From Sabellastarte sp. h YS-2021 (lineage: Eukaryota; Annelida; Polychaeta; Sabellida; Sabellidae), in NCBI GenBank assembly GCA_964017235.1, contig OZ024928.1, positions 620,001 through 684,000 on the forward strand: DNA of 64,000 nt. Reading direction: 5' to 3'. The position numbers and the translations under genes were made by a program. A model generated the notes under the pieces. The model saw only the letters and a program-made list of their open reading frames with translations. It had not been told where the DNA came from and did not search any database. Below are positions 44,967 to 55,467 of the stretch, in pieces (within the stretch, counting starts at the first letter, position 1; every line of letters begins with the position of its first letter).

Positions 44967-46300
44967 AAGGCCCTGACATCATGGGCTTTGACCTGATGCA
45001 GTGTGAGGGCCTCCTGGTCAGAGAGCTCATAACAAAGGATCACAGTCTGCTTGATCCATGAGGAGATGGTGGCAGGTGAGATGTCCTTATCAAAACCTTT
45101 CTTGAAGGAGACAAAGACCAACTCCTTGTTCTGCCTAAGATCTGAGGTCCTATCCAAGTAATAGCGAAGGGCTCTAACTGGACACAAGGATCTGTCACCC
45201 TTGAGTGACTTATCCAGAGTGGGGGCCAGGGCTGGTATGACCACTGGAGCCACACTACCTACCCTCCTTAGCCAGCTGATTCTTGGATAGAAAGCTGGGT
45301 GAGGGGTACAAGGACACCTTAGACCGGTCTGACTGGTGTCTGATGTTCTTATGTAGCTAAGCATGGATCTCACTCCTGCGTTTACCTGAACCCAGGGCCA
45401 GCAGAAAAACAGTCTTGAAGGTCAAGTGTTTTAGTGTGGCCTCGTTTAAAGGTTCAAAGGGGGCCTTAGTCAGCTGGTGTAAGACCAGGGACAGGTTCCA
45501 GGAGGGTATACCCCTTCTGCCCTTGGGTCTGTCTCTATGGAAACTATCCAGGAGACGGGTAAGATTCTCATCTTTGCTGAAATAAATGGTGGAATTGCCC
45601 AGTTTGTCAGCAATGGCTGATCCGTAACCATCAATGGTACCAGGTTGTAACTTCCTGTCCTGAAACAAGTACAACAGGAAGTCAGCTATGGCTTTTATAG
45701 GTGGTGCCCTGAAGTCCACCTGATTACTGAGGCACCACTTTGTAAAAATGGTCCACTTTGCCTCATAGACGGATCTGGTTGATCCTCTTTGAGGAGCCTC
45801 AATTCGTGCTGCCACTGCCTCAGAGAATCCCTGCTCCTTGATTGCTGTGGCTCTAGGAGCCAGGCATGAAGATTCAGGTTTGAGAGGTTCCTGTGCAGGG
45901 TCTGGCTGCATGGTTGAGATACCAGATTGGGCAGGTTGGGTAGACACAGAGGGATCTGACTGGACATTGCCACTAGATCCCAAAACCAGGGCATGTTGGG
46001 CCACCATGGGGCGACCAGAATGATCCTGTTGCTGGGGTAGTCCTGTAACTTTTTCCACCACTTTGCCCAAGATGGCTGCTGGTGGGAAGGCATATGGGTC
46101 CAGGTTTTCCCAAGACAGGCTGAGTGCATTCACTGCCCCAAGCCTGGGGGTCTGGGACCAGTGACACAAACTGTGGGAGTTTGTTGTTGAATCTGGTGGC
46201 GAACAAGTCCACTTGAGGCTGGTGCCACCGGGAGCATATAGCTTGAAACACTTCTGGGTGAAGGGACCACTCTGTTTGAATGGTCTGGCCAAGTCTGGAT
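44967..46300 (-). pseudogene. YR of DIRS copy D, main part
   Basis: Frames 44942-45373 and 45357-46292 together cover the YR from KEQGFSEAVAARIEAPQR through SGKRRSEIHA (first Arg present) to QVKAHDVRAF (His and second Arg present). The Crypton starts right after that motif. A stop follows EIHA and a frameshift lies near 45270-45370. The Tyr-containing end is on the far side of the Crypton. Confidence 0.83.
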
Positions 46301-46640
46301 AGCTTGTCTGCTATCACGTTCAGCCGGCCGGGGATGTGACGTGCCTTGAGAGTTAGCTGTTTCCTGGTGCACTAGGACAGGATTCTCCACAGAAGGGCAC
46401 ACAGGGAGCCAGACTTCATCCCCCCCTCTTTGTTGATATAGGCAACCACTGTTGTGTTGTCTGTGGCTACCAGGACTATGTTGTTTGAACAGAGGTCTTG
46501 GAATTCTTTTAGGGCCTGAAAGACCACCTTTAATTCCAAGTGATTTATGTGCAACTTGCTTTCTGGAATGGACCAGGTTCCCCTTGCAGTGCGTTCATTT
46601 AAGCGAGCACCCCACCCTTCTTTTGATGTGTCTGTAAATA
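46130..46640 (-). pseudogene. RNase H and MT-like domain of copy D
   Basis: Fragments: TDTSKEGWGARLNE (a Thr replaces the Ala of FTDAS), LHINHLELKVVFQALKEFQD and VLVATDNTTVVAYINKEGG (catalytic Glu and Asp present), then MIADKLSRLGQTIQTEW and VDLFATRFNNKLPQFVS. The frame breaks at about 46375 and 46620. The MT-like part continues in the frame 45973-46317 and then 45695-46129 (WPNMPWFWDLVAMSS). Confidence 0.8.
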
Positions 46641-46653
46641 TCTGAAGAGCATG

Positions 46654-47877
46654 TTATAGTGGGTGTAATGGTTGGCCTGAAAGCACATTGCTTTCCTCCA
46701 GCCACCACCTTAAGTGGGGGTGGAGCGACCTGGGGACTGGTATTACCTTTTCCAGTGATTCTGGTACCCTCCAGTTGTTTTTCAAGTGCCACTGTATGGG
46801 TCTCATATGAAGTCGACCTAGGTGGACTTGTTTTTCTGTGGCTGTTAGAAGGCCTATGAGGGACATGAACTGCCAGACCGGACCCACTGGACCGGACAGG
46901 ATTGACAATATCTTGTCTGTTAAGGTCTGCCAACGCTCTGGTGTGGGTCTGACCTTGCCCTCCCTGAGGTCGAACTGGTAACCTACGAAGTTGAAAACCT
47001 GTTTTGGGTCCAGTTCTGACTTCTCCTTCTTCACCAGCCAACCTAGTTCCCGACAGAGAGCTACCAAGGTCTGTGTATGCTGGAGACAAGTTTGGTGGGA
47101 TGTGGCTCTCACCAACCATTCGTCTAGGTACTGGTGGATTCTTATACCCCTGTGTAAAGCCATCAGTTTGACCTATTTGGACACCACTGTGAACTCCATG
47201 GGTGCTGTGGACAGGCCAAAGGGTAGGGCCTTGAACTGGTAGGACTGACCCTGGATGTGAAAACGCATGTACTTCCTGGACTGACTGTTAATTGGTATAT
47301 GGAAGTATGCGTCCTTGAAGTCTATGGAGGTGACCCACTCCCCTACCTGTAGGGGCGTCTTATTGTCTCTTGGGTCTCCATTTTGAACGACTCTGTGTTT
47401 AGGAAGGTGTTCAAGGTGCTCAGGTCCAGGACCAGTCTCCACTAATTGTTGGGTTTGGGTACCAAAAATAGACGGTTGTAAAACCCCAGTGAGTTTTGGT
47501 TTGCTACCGGTTCTACTGCATTTTTGTTCATCAGCTGATACAGTGCCTCCGAAAGGTGGGACTGTCTTTGTGGGTTGACATAGTTGCTTATGACAGTTGG
47601 TGACCTGGTTAGGTTGGGTCTGAACCGGAAAGGGAGGGTGTAACCCTCTTTCAGTATTGTGACTACTTTTGGACTCGAACCCAGAGCTTCCCATTTCTCC
47701 CAAAACTGATGTAACCTTGCCCCTACAGGTGGATTTACGACAACAGTTGGGACATTTGTAACAATATTTTCCTACACAGGAAACATCACTCACATGTTTT
47801 ATTTCTGTATGATTGTAACAATAATTGGGATTTACGCCTTTCTTTTGACCCGGTGACAGAATGAACATTTGCAACAC
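46654..47877 (-). pseudogene. Reverse transcriptase of DIRS copy D
   Basis: Upstream frame 47173-47877 has a Cys-rich N-terminus and VTSIDFKDAYFHIPINSQSR ... KALPFGLSTAPMEFT (RT block A Asp present). Downstream frame 46654-47163 has GIRIHQYLDEWLVRA and FVGYQFDLREGKVR. The active-site YLDD of A has become YLDE (about 47113-47131), which should abolish metal binding. A stop or frame change at 47163-47173 separates the two. Confidence 0.85.
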
Positions 47878-49809
47878 AAGAGTTTACATGTAAAAATACA
47901 GTCTTGCTCTTGCTGGTCACTGGTGAAGGGTTCAAATCTTCTTTCTTGCCGGATACATGTACAGAGTCCTTCACTCCAGCTACATTTAAAACACAGTAAT
48001 TGTCATTTACTTCTCTTTGAACCCTTGGCCGGCTTTTGGGTGAAGTTTGAGGCTTTACCACGACCTTTCTGTCCAATTTGTTGGTCTCTAATTTGCTACC
48101 AGGCTGGTGTAGTGGGCTTCCGATCCGGTTGCTGTGTTGATCTGCCACTTGAGGAAGCGTACAGATGAAAACGTCCGGGCTTCCTGTGTGCACTGCCAGA
48201 AGAACGCCTCTCCTCACTACGAGAGATTTCTTCTTCAGCCTTGACCAGTAAACTGTCTGGAAACAGTGAATGAAGATGGACCGGTGCTGTATGTAAGGCA
48301 GTTAAGGTACCCAGCTTCACTCCACCACGTATGAATTCTAGGTAGCTGTTACTACGTGCCAGAGTGAGATTGGCCATGCTGATAAATACTCCCTCTGAGA
48401 GATCCTGCATAGTATGCTGCATGGCTTGAGAGATTGACCAGTTGAAGGTCACCAAATATTTTAGTTTTTCAACTGCCTGCTGCGTTCTTTCAGCTGCCTT
48501 GCCCTTAGACTTGTCCACACGTAGTGTCCTGTACCTTTGTCAAACATCTTGACAGACCAGCAGCTTGGTTACACATCACTGACTGTTCCCGGAACACTCT
48601 CTCCCACCGCCTTAAAGTGTCCTGGCTGATAGTACGGGAGGATGGGGCAGAAGGCAAGCTACGTCTGGCGACTCTACTAAAGGTGCTGTTTAACTTGGCA
48701 AGTTCCGGAGACCAGTTACACACAGTAGATGAAGCAGAGTCATTCTTATCAGTTGCATGTTGTACCACTTTGATGATCTGGGTGGCTTGACAAACTGGTC
48801 TTGCAGCAGTCCACCAGTCTCAGTATTCCTGGAAGGGTAGCCTTCAGCAACAGTTACATTCAGTCTCTCAAATTTTCGACACAACCACTCATCCACCGGT
48901 AACTTGACAGACACTTTACTGGTTGGCTTGGTTCGGGAACCGGCAAATGGATTATCATCCAGGGAGGAAGTGGCACTGTCAAAGTCAGGGATCTGATGCC
49001 AGCCCATGAAGGATCTGACCCCTCTGATTGTCTCTCTGTAGTTGGGTTCTTCAGAGAGGTCCTGGTCAGTAGAATCTTCAGGCAGTTCACCCTGGGCGTT
49101 GGCACTAGCTGGTGAAGCCAGTTCCCTATCCATCTCTGCCTCACTGTCAGAGTCACCGGCAAATTCATCACTTCGTACACCGGGAAGTGACTGGTCTAAC
49201 TGCGTAGTGTCATTACCGGTTGGCAGCACTTCAGGACCTGCACCGGCAGCATGTGGAGGCTGGGTGGCTGTCCCTGCACCGGGAGCCTGTAAAGGCTGGG
49301 TGGCTGTCTCTGCACCGGGAGCTGTAAATGCTGGGTGGCTACATCAGAGGTACCAGGACCCTGAGCAGGGCAGGTAGCACTCTTACAAACATCCTGTACA
49401 GCATTTGTACCGGGAACCCCCAGCGGAGGTTGGGTAGCAGACAAGACTGGGTCTGAACAAGACTGGGACCGGTACCCTCAGTGACCAAGCCAGCAGACAC
49501 CACACTGGAAGATGCACCCGGATGAAAGAAGGGATGTTCTCTGGTCACCACAGTAGAGGGCTTCTGGGGGTAGCACTACTGGTAGCTTCTGTCTTCTTCT
49601 GCTCTCCACGTTCTTTCCTGGACTTGTGGGTCGGGGTGGCTAGTTGTTGAACTTGAAGGCGTGAACGCCTTACAAATCTGGCAATCAAGCTTCATAACAC
49701 AGGGATCATCTCCCACCTGCTTCTCCCTACATCTGGCACATTTCTTGTGACTGTCGAACAGGGCCATAACGTGCCTGCAAGTTCCTCTTTTATGTCCAGG
49801 GGAAGACAT
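47878..49809 (-). pseudogene. Gag-like ORF of DIRS copy D, fragmented
   Basis: Start at 49809 (MSSPGHKRGTCRH) with the cluster C..H, D.H..C..C, DPC, C..C intact. Later fragments are 48690-49229 (NYRETIRGVRSFMGWHQIPD, a block highly conserved with A), 48505-48768 (LRRWERVFREQSVMCNQAAG) and 48096-48518 (QDLSEGVFISMANLTLARSN). In the linker at 49240-49342 a 36-bp unit is repeated about three times in frame (gcaccgggagc ... gctgggtggctgt), absent from A. Confidence 0.82.
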
Positions 49810-49919
49810 AATGATGATAGAAGTAAGTAAATAAACTTAAACGTTCATAAAATGGTGAAATTCGTTGATAAACTTCAAAAAACGTCTCTCTGTAGAAAAG
49901 ACATCTGCACACTCAACGC

Positions 49920-50116
49920 ACCAAACGAAAAAGATGCTATGACGTCACGCTGTCTAGAAAGGAAGGAAGTACAATGCACCACCTAGCGAATGCACACTCC
50001 GTGACTGGTCCTGCCGGTAGTATATACAGGACGTCTTTTTCTGGCATTTGGCGGGACCGGTCGCGCCAACCGGTAAAGCAATCGTCCATTGGATAGGATG
50101 TATTAACGCAATAAAA
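49920..50116. repeat. Right ITR of DIRS copy D
   Basis: Same order of motifs as the right ITR of A, with subfamily-specific differences (gactggtcctgccggtag). It contains TGACGTCA at 49940-49947 and ends cgcaataaaa. The matching left ITR is reduced to the outer 70 bp at 43085-43155. Confidence 0.87.
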
Positions 50117-50475
50117 ATCAACATTTTGGGTTTATAACATCTCGAGATATATGTAATTTCTTCCATGCAGCGAGTTATGTTGAGTACAAGTGACTTGACC
50201 ACAACTACCGGTACATATTCTTAATTGCAAGGTTTTTTTGTAGCTGTGTAGGGCTGAGAGACACTGACCAGCATGAATTCAAAAACAATTTATGTCTAGA
50301 TTTGTGTGGATGGAACATGTATTTGGCAAAAGCTGTTTTCATTTGCTATTTCTTCCATGCAGCAAGATATGTTGAGCACAAGTGACAAAGACAATGATTT
50401 ATATAATAAATATAACATCAGAGATTCCGGTACTGGACACCATTACATATAAAACTTACAGTGTAAGTTATCCAC
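50117..50475. other. No gene seen
   Basis: Unassigned sequence. The phrase ttcttccatgcagc occurs twice (about 50159 and 50351) with following tagttatgttgag-like text, a weak 190-bp direct repeat. Confidence 0.5.
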
Positions 50476-50865
50476 AGGTAAGAAGAGCCTGGACAAGATT
50501 TTAAATGTCAAGGACACTAGAACAAGGTCAAAGGTCAAATCAAGGTCATACCATGACATTGCAGACCTACACGCCAATCAATGTCCCTACCAAGTTTCAA
50601 TTTTCTACACCTTATGGTTTCTGAGATATAACCCTGACAAGATATTCAAACTCAAGATCAGTATGGTAAGGTCAAACCAAAGTCAGACCCTGAGGCTGAA
50701 CACATACACCCCCTAACCAATGTCCCTATCAAGTTTCAACTTCCTTCACCTTATGGTTTCTGAGGTGCAGGCCAAATAAACTTTTTCCTGCCATCCACCC
50801 GACCATCTGGACGCCATGGGTAAAAACAATACCAGCATAGCCCTTAAAAGCTGTGAAGTAAAAAT
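50476..50865. repeat. Short copy of the 145-bp satellite element with its tail
   Basis: Two diverged units (ctggacaagatttta, ggtcaaaggtcaaatcaagg, ccctaccaagtttcaa) are followed by the same non-repeated end as at 42640-42735 (aactttttcctgcca, ccatgggtaaaaacaatacc). The terminal hairpin is weaker (50830-50860). It shows that the end sequence travels with the array. Confidence 0.8.
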
Positions 50866-50870
50866 CCCAA

Positions 50871-50932
50871 AGTATATAACTTCCTGCTTATGCTTCAGAC
50901 AAAATGTCTGTGTAAGCAGGAAGTTATATACT
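50871..50932. repeat. Long hairpin upstream of Penelope-like remnant
   Basis: agtatataacttcctgctta is repeated as its reverse complement 20-30 bp later, giving an imperfect stem of about 28 bp with a very short loop. It directly precedes the Penelope-like frame and could be an element end or part of a hammerhead or LTR-like leader; I cannot decide from sequence alone. Confidence 0.6.
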
Positions 50933-50990
50933 TTTGGTATTTTACTATGAGTGCCCCTTCAATCACTGCTAGGCAGACTTCTGTGATGCC

Positions 50991-51725
50991 ATGTCTCATG
51001 TCAATGTCACCTCTGAACCCAATAGTGATTATGACACACCCATCCCAAGAGCAAGAATCTCAGATGAGACAATAAACACCCTGAACTCTCTCAGCACCAG
51101 ACTTGCAGAGATAGCATCCAAGAACAACAACACGCGAAAGAGACGCCGAGCAGGGTTTCCAAACAATAGAGACCCTCAAGAACCTTACGTAGACACCAGA
51201 GACCATTACCCTAAGGAGTCCAAGTCTATTTATTTAAGACTAAAGACAATCTGCAGAAAGAAATTGTCTTTAGCCTCAAATATCAAAGCCATGGAAGGAA
51301 AACTTCAAAGAATTGTTGACTGTTGAAGTGTTGATTTCAAATTTAACATTAACAGTACCAGAAACCCTGTACTGGAGGACCTATGGAGCAGATCAATTAG
51401 GAAATGCCAGACAGATATAACACTTGCACTCTTAGATGATCTGCAAAAAACCTACAATAACACCAAGGCACAAATAGCTAAGGATATGACAGATCTGGAA
51501 AGGTTACTCAAACCTAAACAACTGCAGGAGATTAAGGAATCTCTAACCAACAGATTCAAACAGATGGACCCCTCCTTTATGGAAAGAAAACAATTCCAGT
51601 ACAGAGAAGAAAGAGCCAGTCCAGAAGGAAGAACCTGGTTCCCCCGAAGAAGAGGCCCATCTAGGGGTCAGCAAAATGATCCCAAAATGAACAAACTCAT
51701 TGACACTCTCAAATCTATGCTTTAA
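50991..51725 (+). pseudogene. Upstream ORF of Penelope-like remnant, function unknown
   Basis: Two frames joined by one stop or frameshift near 51326-51400 give about 240 residues. The first is acidic then basic (NTRKRRRAGF) with LSLASNIKAMEGKL. The second has NPVLEDLWSRSIRKCQTDIT, a helical charged stretch (KDMTDLERLLKPKQLQEIKE) and an Arg-rich end (RRRGPSRGQQND). It could be a nucleic-acid-binding or capsid-like accessory protein. No named domain is recognised. A further frame continues upstream to about 50948 (MSAPSITARQTS). Confidence 0.5.
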
Positions 51726-52129
51726 TAGAGTATTGATTACCAATTTCTACCACTGTCATATACCTAATTTTATTTTGATATTTGTAAAATAAAATGCACC
51801 ACTATATTACTTATTGCAATAAATGTTTCTTTTAAACCATCACACAGTTTTCACTTGGTAAACCTGCACACCACAGGTCCACAACTGGTTTAAAACCAGT
51901 TCAACACAGGTTCAACTACAGGTTCAAAGTCTAATCCAAATAGTAGCTTAAGAGGCCAATCCCCTCATACTTCATCTTTATCTCAAGCATGTCTAGCGTT
52001 GAAGATACCACTTTCTTGGATACCCTCAGTGCCGAGGCAAAAACCTCACGACCTTTTATCCTACCTAAAGATACTAGGTTTGAAAGTTACATATGACATA
52101 CAGTCATCAACTTATCTAGTACAACCTTA
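51726..52129. other. Non-coding part of Penelope-like remnant
   Basis: AT-rich stretch with aataaa at about 51818 and short repeated phrases (aggttcaa, ccagttcaacac). No RT blocks can be read on either strand. Confidence 0.5.
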
Positions 52130-53140
52130 TGCAGTGTTTCCACTGGAACCGACAGGCCGGTAACTATGAATTTTTGGAGAGTCGGGACCAATGTTTACAT
52201 GGCTGGTTAGGGTCAATTGCAAGTTCCCGGCCTGTCGGGGAGAGTCGGTGTTTGATATTTCCCCGATCCTCCCCGACTCTTGTTCCCAACCCTAATTTCA
52301 GCCCCCTAGCAACAGGCCTGTCGGTTAACTTAAGGGCCTGTCGGTTACACTTCCAGGCTTATCTGTAACCCTTCCAGGCTTGTCACTTGCAGGCCTGTCG
52401 TAATATGAAGCCGGCTTGACTTTTATAATTTATTAGGTACTGCTCATTTGCAGTCCATTTGCAGCATGATGTGAAGTAAAAGTACGATCAAAAATTATGT
52501 CAAGAATGACACAAAGCAGTGCAAGTGATCATAATTTCAAAGTTAAAGAGATAGAAAAGGTCAAATTTTATATTTTAAATGACTTTTTCGTTCATAAACT
52601 GAAGCAGACATACATTGATTTTGTTTATATGTATATTAAAACAAAACGTGGAAACTGTAATTGAAACTACAAAAAAATAAACTTGGACATTTTGGTCATG
52701 TGATAGAATCAAAATATTCAGCCTTGACCTAGTATAAGAATTGTTTATTGCTCCACACTTGACCCTCTTTTTTCCCAAAAATTCATCAAAAACGGTTGTT
52801 ACAATACCGACTTCAAGTCTGGTCGTGGGGTTCTGTATGTTTCTCCAGTCCTGTCTGTTTCTCAGTAAGGCTTGTCGAAACTTGGTAAAGCTTGTCTGTT
52901 ACGGGTTTAGGGCTTGTCCTGGTAGTTTCCAGACCAGTCATGTAGAAAACAATCCCGACCCTACGCCAGGTCGGCCTCTAGATCCAGACAAGCCTGTATG
53001 TTTCACGTCCTGTCGGGAAGTTGAAGCCGACCCAAAAATTTCCCGCATTTTTTGTGGATGTTTGTCCTCGACCCCCCGACCTTTGCAGCCGACCTTATTA
53101 TAATACAGTCGTAGGGTCGGCCTCCAGTGGAAACACTGCA
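52130..53140. mobile_element. 1011-bp TIR element with TTA duplication
   Basis: The ends tgcagtgtttccactgga and tccagtggaaacactgca are perfect inverted repeats of 18 bp, flanked by TTA on both sides (52127-52129 and 53141-53143). The interior is rich in repeats of ggcctgtcgg and cttccaggctt. A TTA duplication fits PIF-Harbinger, but the TIR sequence itself is not diagnostic. The 120-residue frame inside (52741-53103) has no recognisable transposase. Confidence 0.75.
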
Positions 53141-53143
53141 TTA

Positions 53144-53497
53144 AGTGAACAGCAAATAAGGACACTAGAAAAGGGAAAATGCCACAAACACTATGTTGGT
53201 GAAACCAGCAGAGCATTTAGAAAAAGAATGTATGAGCATAAATTCTCAGTACAAAAAGATGGACAAGTTACACCAGTATCTCATCACTTTAAAACTGAAG
53301 GACATAACCACAGAGATATTTTGTTCTCAGTGTTAGAGTGGTGCACACCAAAATTAGAACAAACAAGCACATCCAGGCACAGAAGGCTTGGGTTGGCTTG
53401 GATATTCAAATTACACTGCCTAACCCCAATTGGCATCAACCAATCATGTAGATATCATCCTGACTATCTGGCACTCAGTAGTCACTTCTTTATTTAA
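53144..53497 (+). pseudogene. GIY-YIG endonuclease domain of Penelope-like element
   Basis: The frame reads KCHKHYVGETSRAFRKRMYE, then PVSHHFKTEGHNHRDILFSV, then LAWIFKLHCLTPIGIN. HYVGETSR matches the second half of the GIY-YIG motif, with the following Arg and a downstream Glu. This is the order found at the C-terminus of Penelope-like retroelements, where the domain nicks target DNA. The frame is open from the transposon junction, so the piece lacks its own start and everything N-terminal. Confidence 0.78.
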
Positions 53498-53739
53498 TCT
53501 GTGAAGTAAAAATGCTGTTAATGTAGTCATGTTGGAATTATACACAATTTACACATAGTAGCCACTAGTGCTATAACTCACTTAGCGATAGACCAAAACC
53601 TGCAAAATCAGCAAAAACATTGAGGACATAAGAAAGAAACTAAGCTTAAAACTAGACCAAGGATGCATCTGTAGCCAGATGCAAGAAGTATCCACCAGAA
53701 AAGGACAACTAACATGGTTTTGAAGATAAACAGCATTTT

Positions 53740-53990
53740 TCAATAATAGCCGAGTTGTGAGCACTTTTAAATTTAGCTATCCTCGTTTGACCTTGAAGCA
53801 GGGGCCCAAGGTCAAATCTAACCACATCAGAAGATTCCTAGCTCATGGTTTCCTATAGGTAGGTTTCACATTGTAAACCTCTAGGACCAATAAAAAGCCA
53901 GCTAAATGCACTTTTAAATTCCAGCCCGTGATTTCTTATAAGTAGGTTTAACATTGCAAAATTCTAGGACCAAGAATAAAAAGGTAACTA
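53740..53990. repeat. Dispersed repeat shared with foldback centre
   Basis: gagcacttttaaatttagct, caaggtcaaatcta, ttcctataggtaggtttcac and acctctaggaccaata match the two copies at 20860-21160. One and a half units are present. Confidence 0.75.
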
Positions 53991-54058
53991 GAGGATCGCT
54001 AGCGAAGCAAAGTGATTGTTTTTGCATGGCAAAAACAAAGCGTCCCAAAAGAAAGATG
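53991..54058. repeat. Head module of a satellite-bearing repeat
   Basis: ctagaggatcgct, then gtttttgcatggcaaaaac (itself palindromic), then aaagcgtcccaaaag. The same module is at 63616-63682 (ctagaggatcgctt, gcatagcaaaaac, aaagcgtcccaaaaag). In both places a tandem repeat follows soon after, so I take it as one end of the mobile repeat. Confidence 0.65.
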
Positions 54059-54624
54059 GTGTTGGCTGCTTATAATAGAAAGAAGATCTTGCCTAGATAC
54101 CCTGTCAATCTAAAATTATATCGAAAAAAAAATTGGAAAATTTAAAATGGTTTAGGAGATACAAGCAATTTTAAGTTTTTTGGCAAACATTTGAAAATTT
54201 CAAATGGCTGACATTTTTGAAAAGAGGAAAAATTTTTGAAAATTGGGCAGAGTATCTTGCTTAGATACCCTGTGGATCGAAACTTTTGTCGAAATCATTT
54301 TATACTGCATGATTTAGGAGATACAAGCAATTTGGAGTTTTTCCATTTTTGTCCAAAATTCAAAAATTGAAAATGGCCGCCATTTTTGGAAAGAGGAAAA
54401 ATTTTTGAAAATTGAGCAGAGTATCTTCCATAAATACCCTGTGGGCCAAAAATTTTTTGCCAAAATCGCTCTATCTCGCACAGTTGAGGAGATACAAGCA
54501 ATTTTAAGTTTTACCATTTTTGTCAAAAATTTAAAATGGCCACCATTTTTGGAAAGAGGAAATATTTTTGAAAATTGAGCAGAGTATCTTGCATATATAC
54601 CCTGAGGGCCAAATATTTCGCCGA
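54059..54624. repeat. 170-bp satellite, diverged relative of 346-1455
   Basis: About three and a half units with ataccctg anchors near 54094, 54264, 54434 and 54596, and shared phrases aaaatggccgccattttt, gagatacaagcaatttt and gaaaattg. Compared with the left-edge array, gcaaaacacaaaa-type text has changed but unit order is the same. Confidence 0.85.
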
Positions 54625-55097
54625 AAACAATTAAAGTAGCTATTACTCAGTTAGCTATGGACTTACAGCTCTGAAACTTTGCCACGACACAGAACATTAA
54701 AAAGTAGGTGAACAACATATTTGACAAAAATCCTCTAAATTTAATAGTTTTGCAGTTATAAGTGATTTACTCAATGGAGAACCCTCAAAGTAGCTATTAC
54801 TCAGTTAGCTATGGAGATACAGCTGTGAAAATTGCTCATGACACAGTACATCAAAAAGTAAGTGAACAACATATTTGACAATAATTCTCTAAATTCAATA
54901 GTTTTGGAGTTATAAGTGATTTACTCAATGTTGAAATTCAAGTAGCCATTACTCAGTTAGCTATGGAGATACAGCTCTGAAACTTTTCCACGACACAGAA
55001 CATTAAAAAGTAACTGATTAACATATTTGACAATAATTCCCTAAATTCAATAGTTTTGGAGGTATAAGTGATTTACTGAATGTTGAAATTAAGAAAT
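54625..55097. repeat. 140-bp minisatellite, left of element A
   Basis: Three units beginning near 54633, 54790 and 54944 share tagctattactcagttagct, atggagatacagctctgaaa, aagtaggtgaacaacatatt and ttataagtgatttactcaatg. The array continues at 61388 beyond element A. Confidence 0.9.
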
Positions 55098-55320
55098 TTG
55101 CAAATTTAATAAGTAAATTAAATTTTTATAAGTTAATACCCTATCCAATGGACAATAGCTTATCCGGTCGGCGCGGACCGGCCCGCCAAACGTCAGAAAA
55201 AGACGTCCCGTGTCTCCACCGGCCAGGCCGGCCCAGTACTGTGCACTCGCCAGATGGCGTGTCGTACTTCCTTCCTGTCTAGACAGAGTGACGTCATAGC
55301 ATCTTTTTCGTTGTCTAAAA
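55098..55320. repeat. Left ITR of DIRS copy A
   Basis: Outer 50 bp (aataagtaaattaaattttt, agttaataccctatcc), then the inverse of the right ITR (ggacaatagcttatccggtc ... catagcatctttttcgttg). It holds a TGACGTCA palindrome at 55289-55296. GC-rich inside an AT-rich window. Confidence 0.92.
55289..55296. promoter_or_regulatory. CRE-like palindrome TGACGTCA in left ITR
   Basis: The perfect consensus for CREB/ATF bZIP binding, present in both ITRs of A and in the right ITRs of B, D and the two solo fragments. Promoter or enhancer use is inferred from conservation and position. Confidence 0.45.
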
Positions 55321-55370
55321 CTCTTAGACCCCTAGTAAGCTGATAGCGGGGTCGGTGGGAGGGTCTTGTG

Positions 55371-55467
55371 TGTCCATTGGATAGGGTATTAACTTATAAA
55401 AATTTAATTTACTTATTAAATTTGCAATTTTATTGCGTTAATACATCCTATCCAATGGACAATAGCT
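55371..55467. repeat. Internal complementary region of copy A
   Basis: tgtccattggatagggtatt ... aaatttgcaa is complementary to 55098-55155, and ttttattgcgttaatacatc ... caatggacaatagct is complementary to the last 45 bp or so at 61340-61387. The fusion point aaatttgcaa/ttttattgcg defines both element ends exactly. Confidence 0.93.

Larger units (their letters stand above)
43085..50116 (-). mobile_element. DIRS retrotransposon copy D, degraded, with nested Crypton
   Basis: The left end (43085-43155) has the same terminal sequence as A (aataagtaaattaaattttt, ccctatccaatggac). It runs straight into the 3' end of YR, so the left ITR body and ICR have been deleted. The right ITR at 49920-50116 is complete. 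Gag, RT, RNase H, MT and YR are all recognisable but frameshifted. The RT active site reads YLDEW. A 1618-bp double Crypton insertion (43349-44966) cuts YR in two. D is a sister subfamily to A and B. Confidence 0.9.
50945..53497 (+). mobile_element. Penelope-like element remnant lacking RT
   Basis: An upstream coding part (50948-51725) and a GIY-YIG endonuclease part (53144-53497) lie on the same strand, with no reverse transcriptase between them. The 3' part is recognisable as the C-terminus of a Penelope-like element; the assignment of the 5' part to the same element is inference from position. A 1011-bp TIR element inserted just before the GIY-YIG part. Confidence 0.6.

Noticed and set aside
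52741-53103. 120-residue frame as a transposase
   Set aside because: No DDE-like or other transposase motif. It lies in repetitive pyrimidine-rich text of a non-autonomous element.
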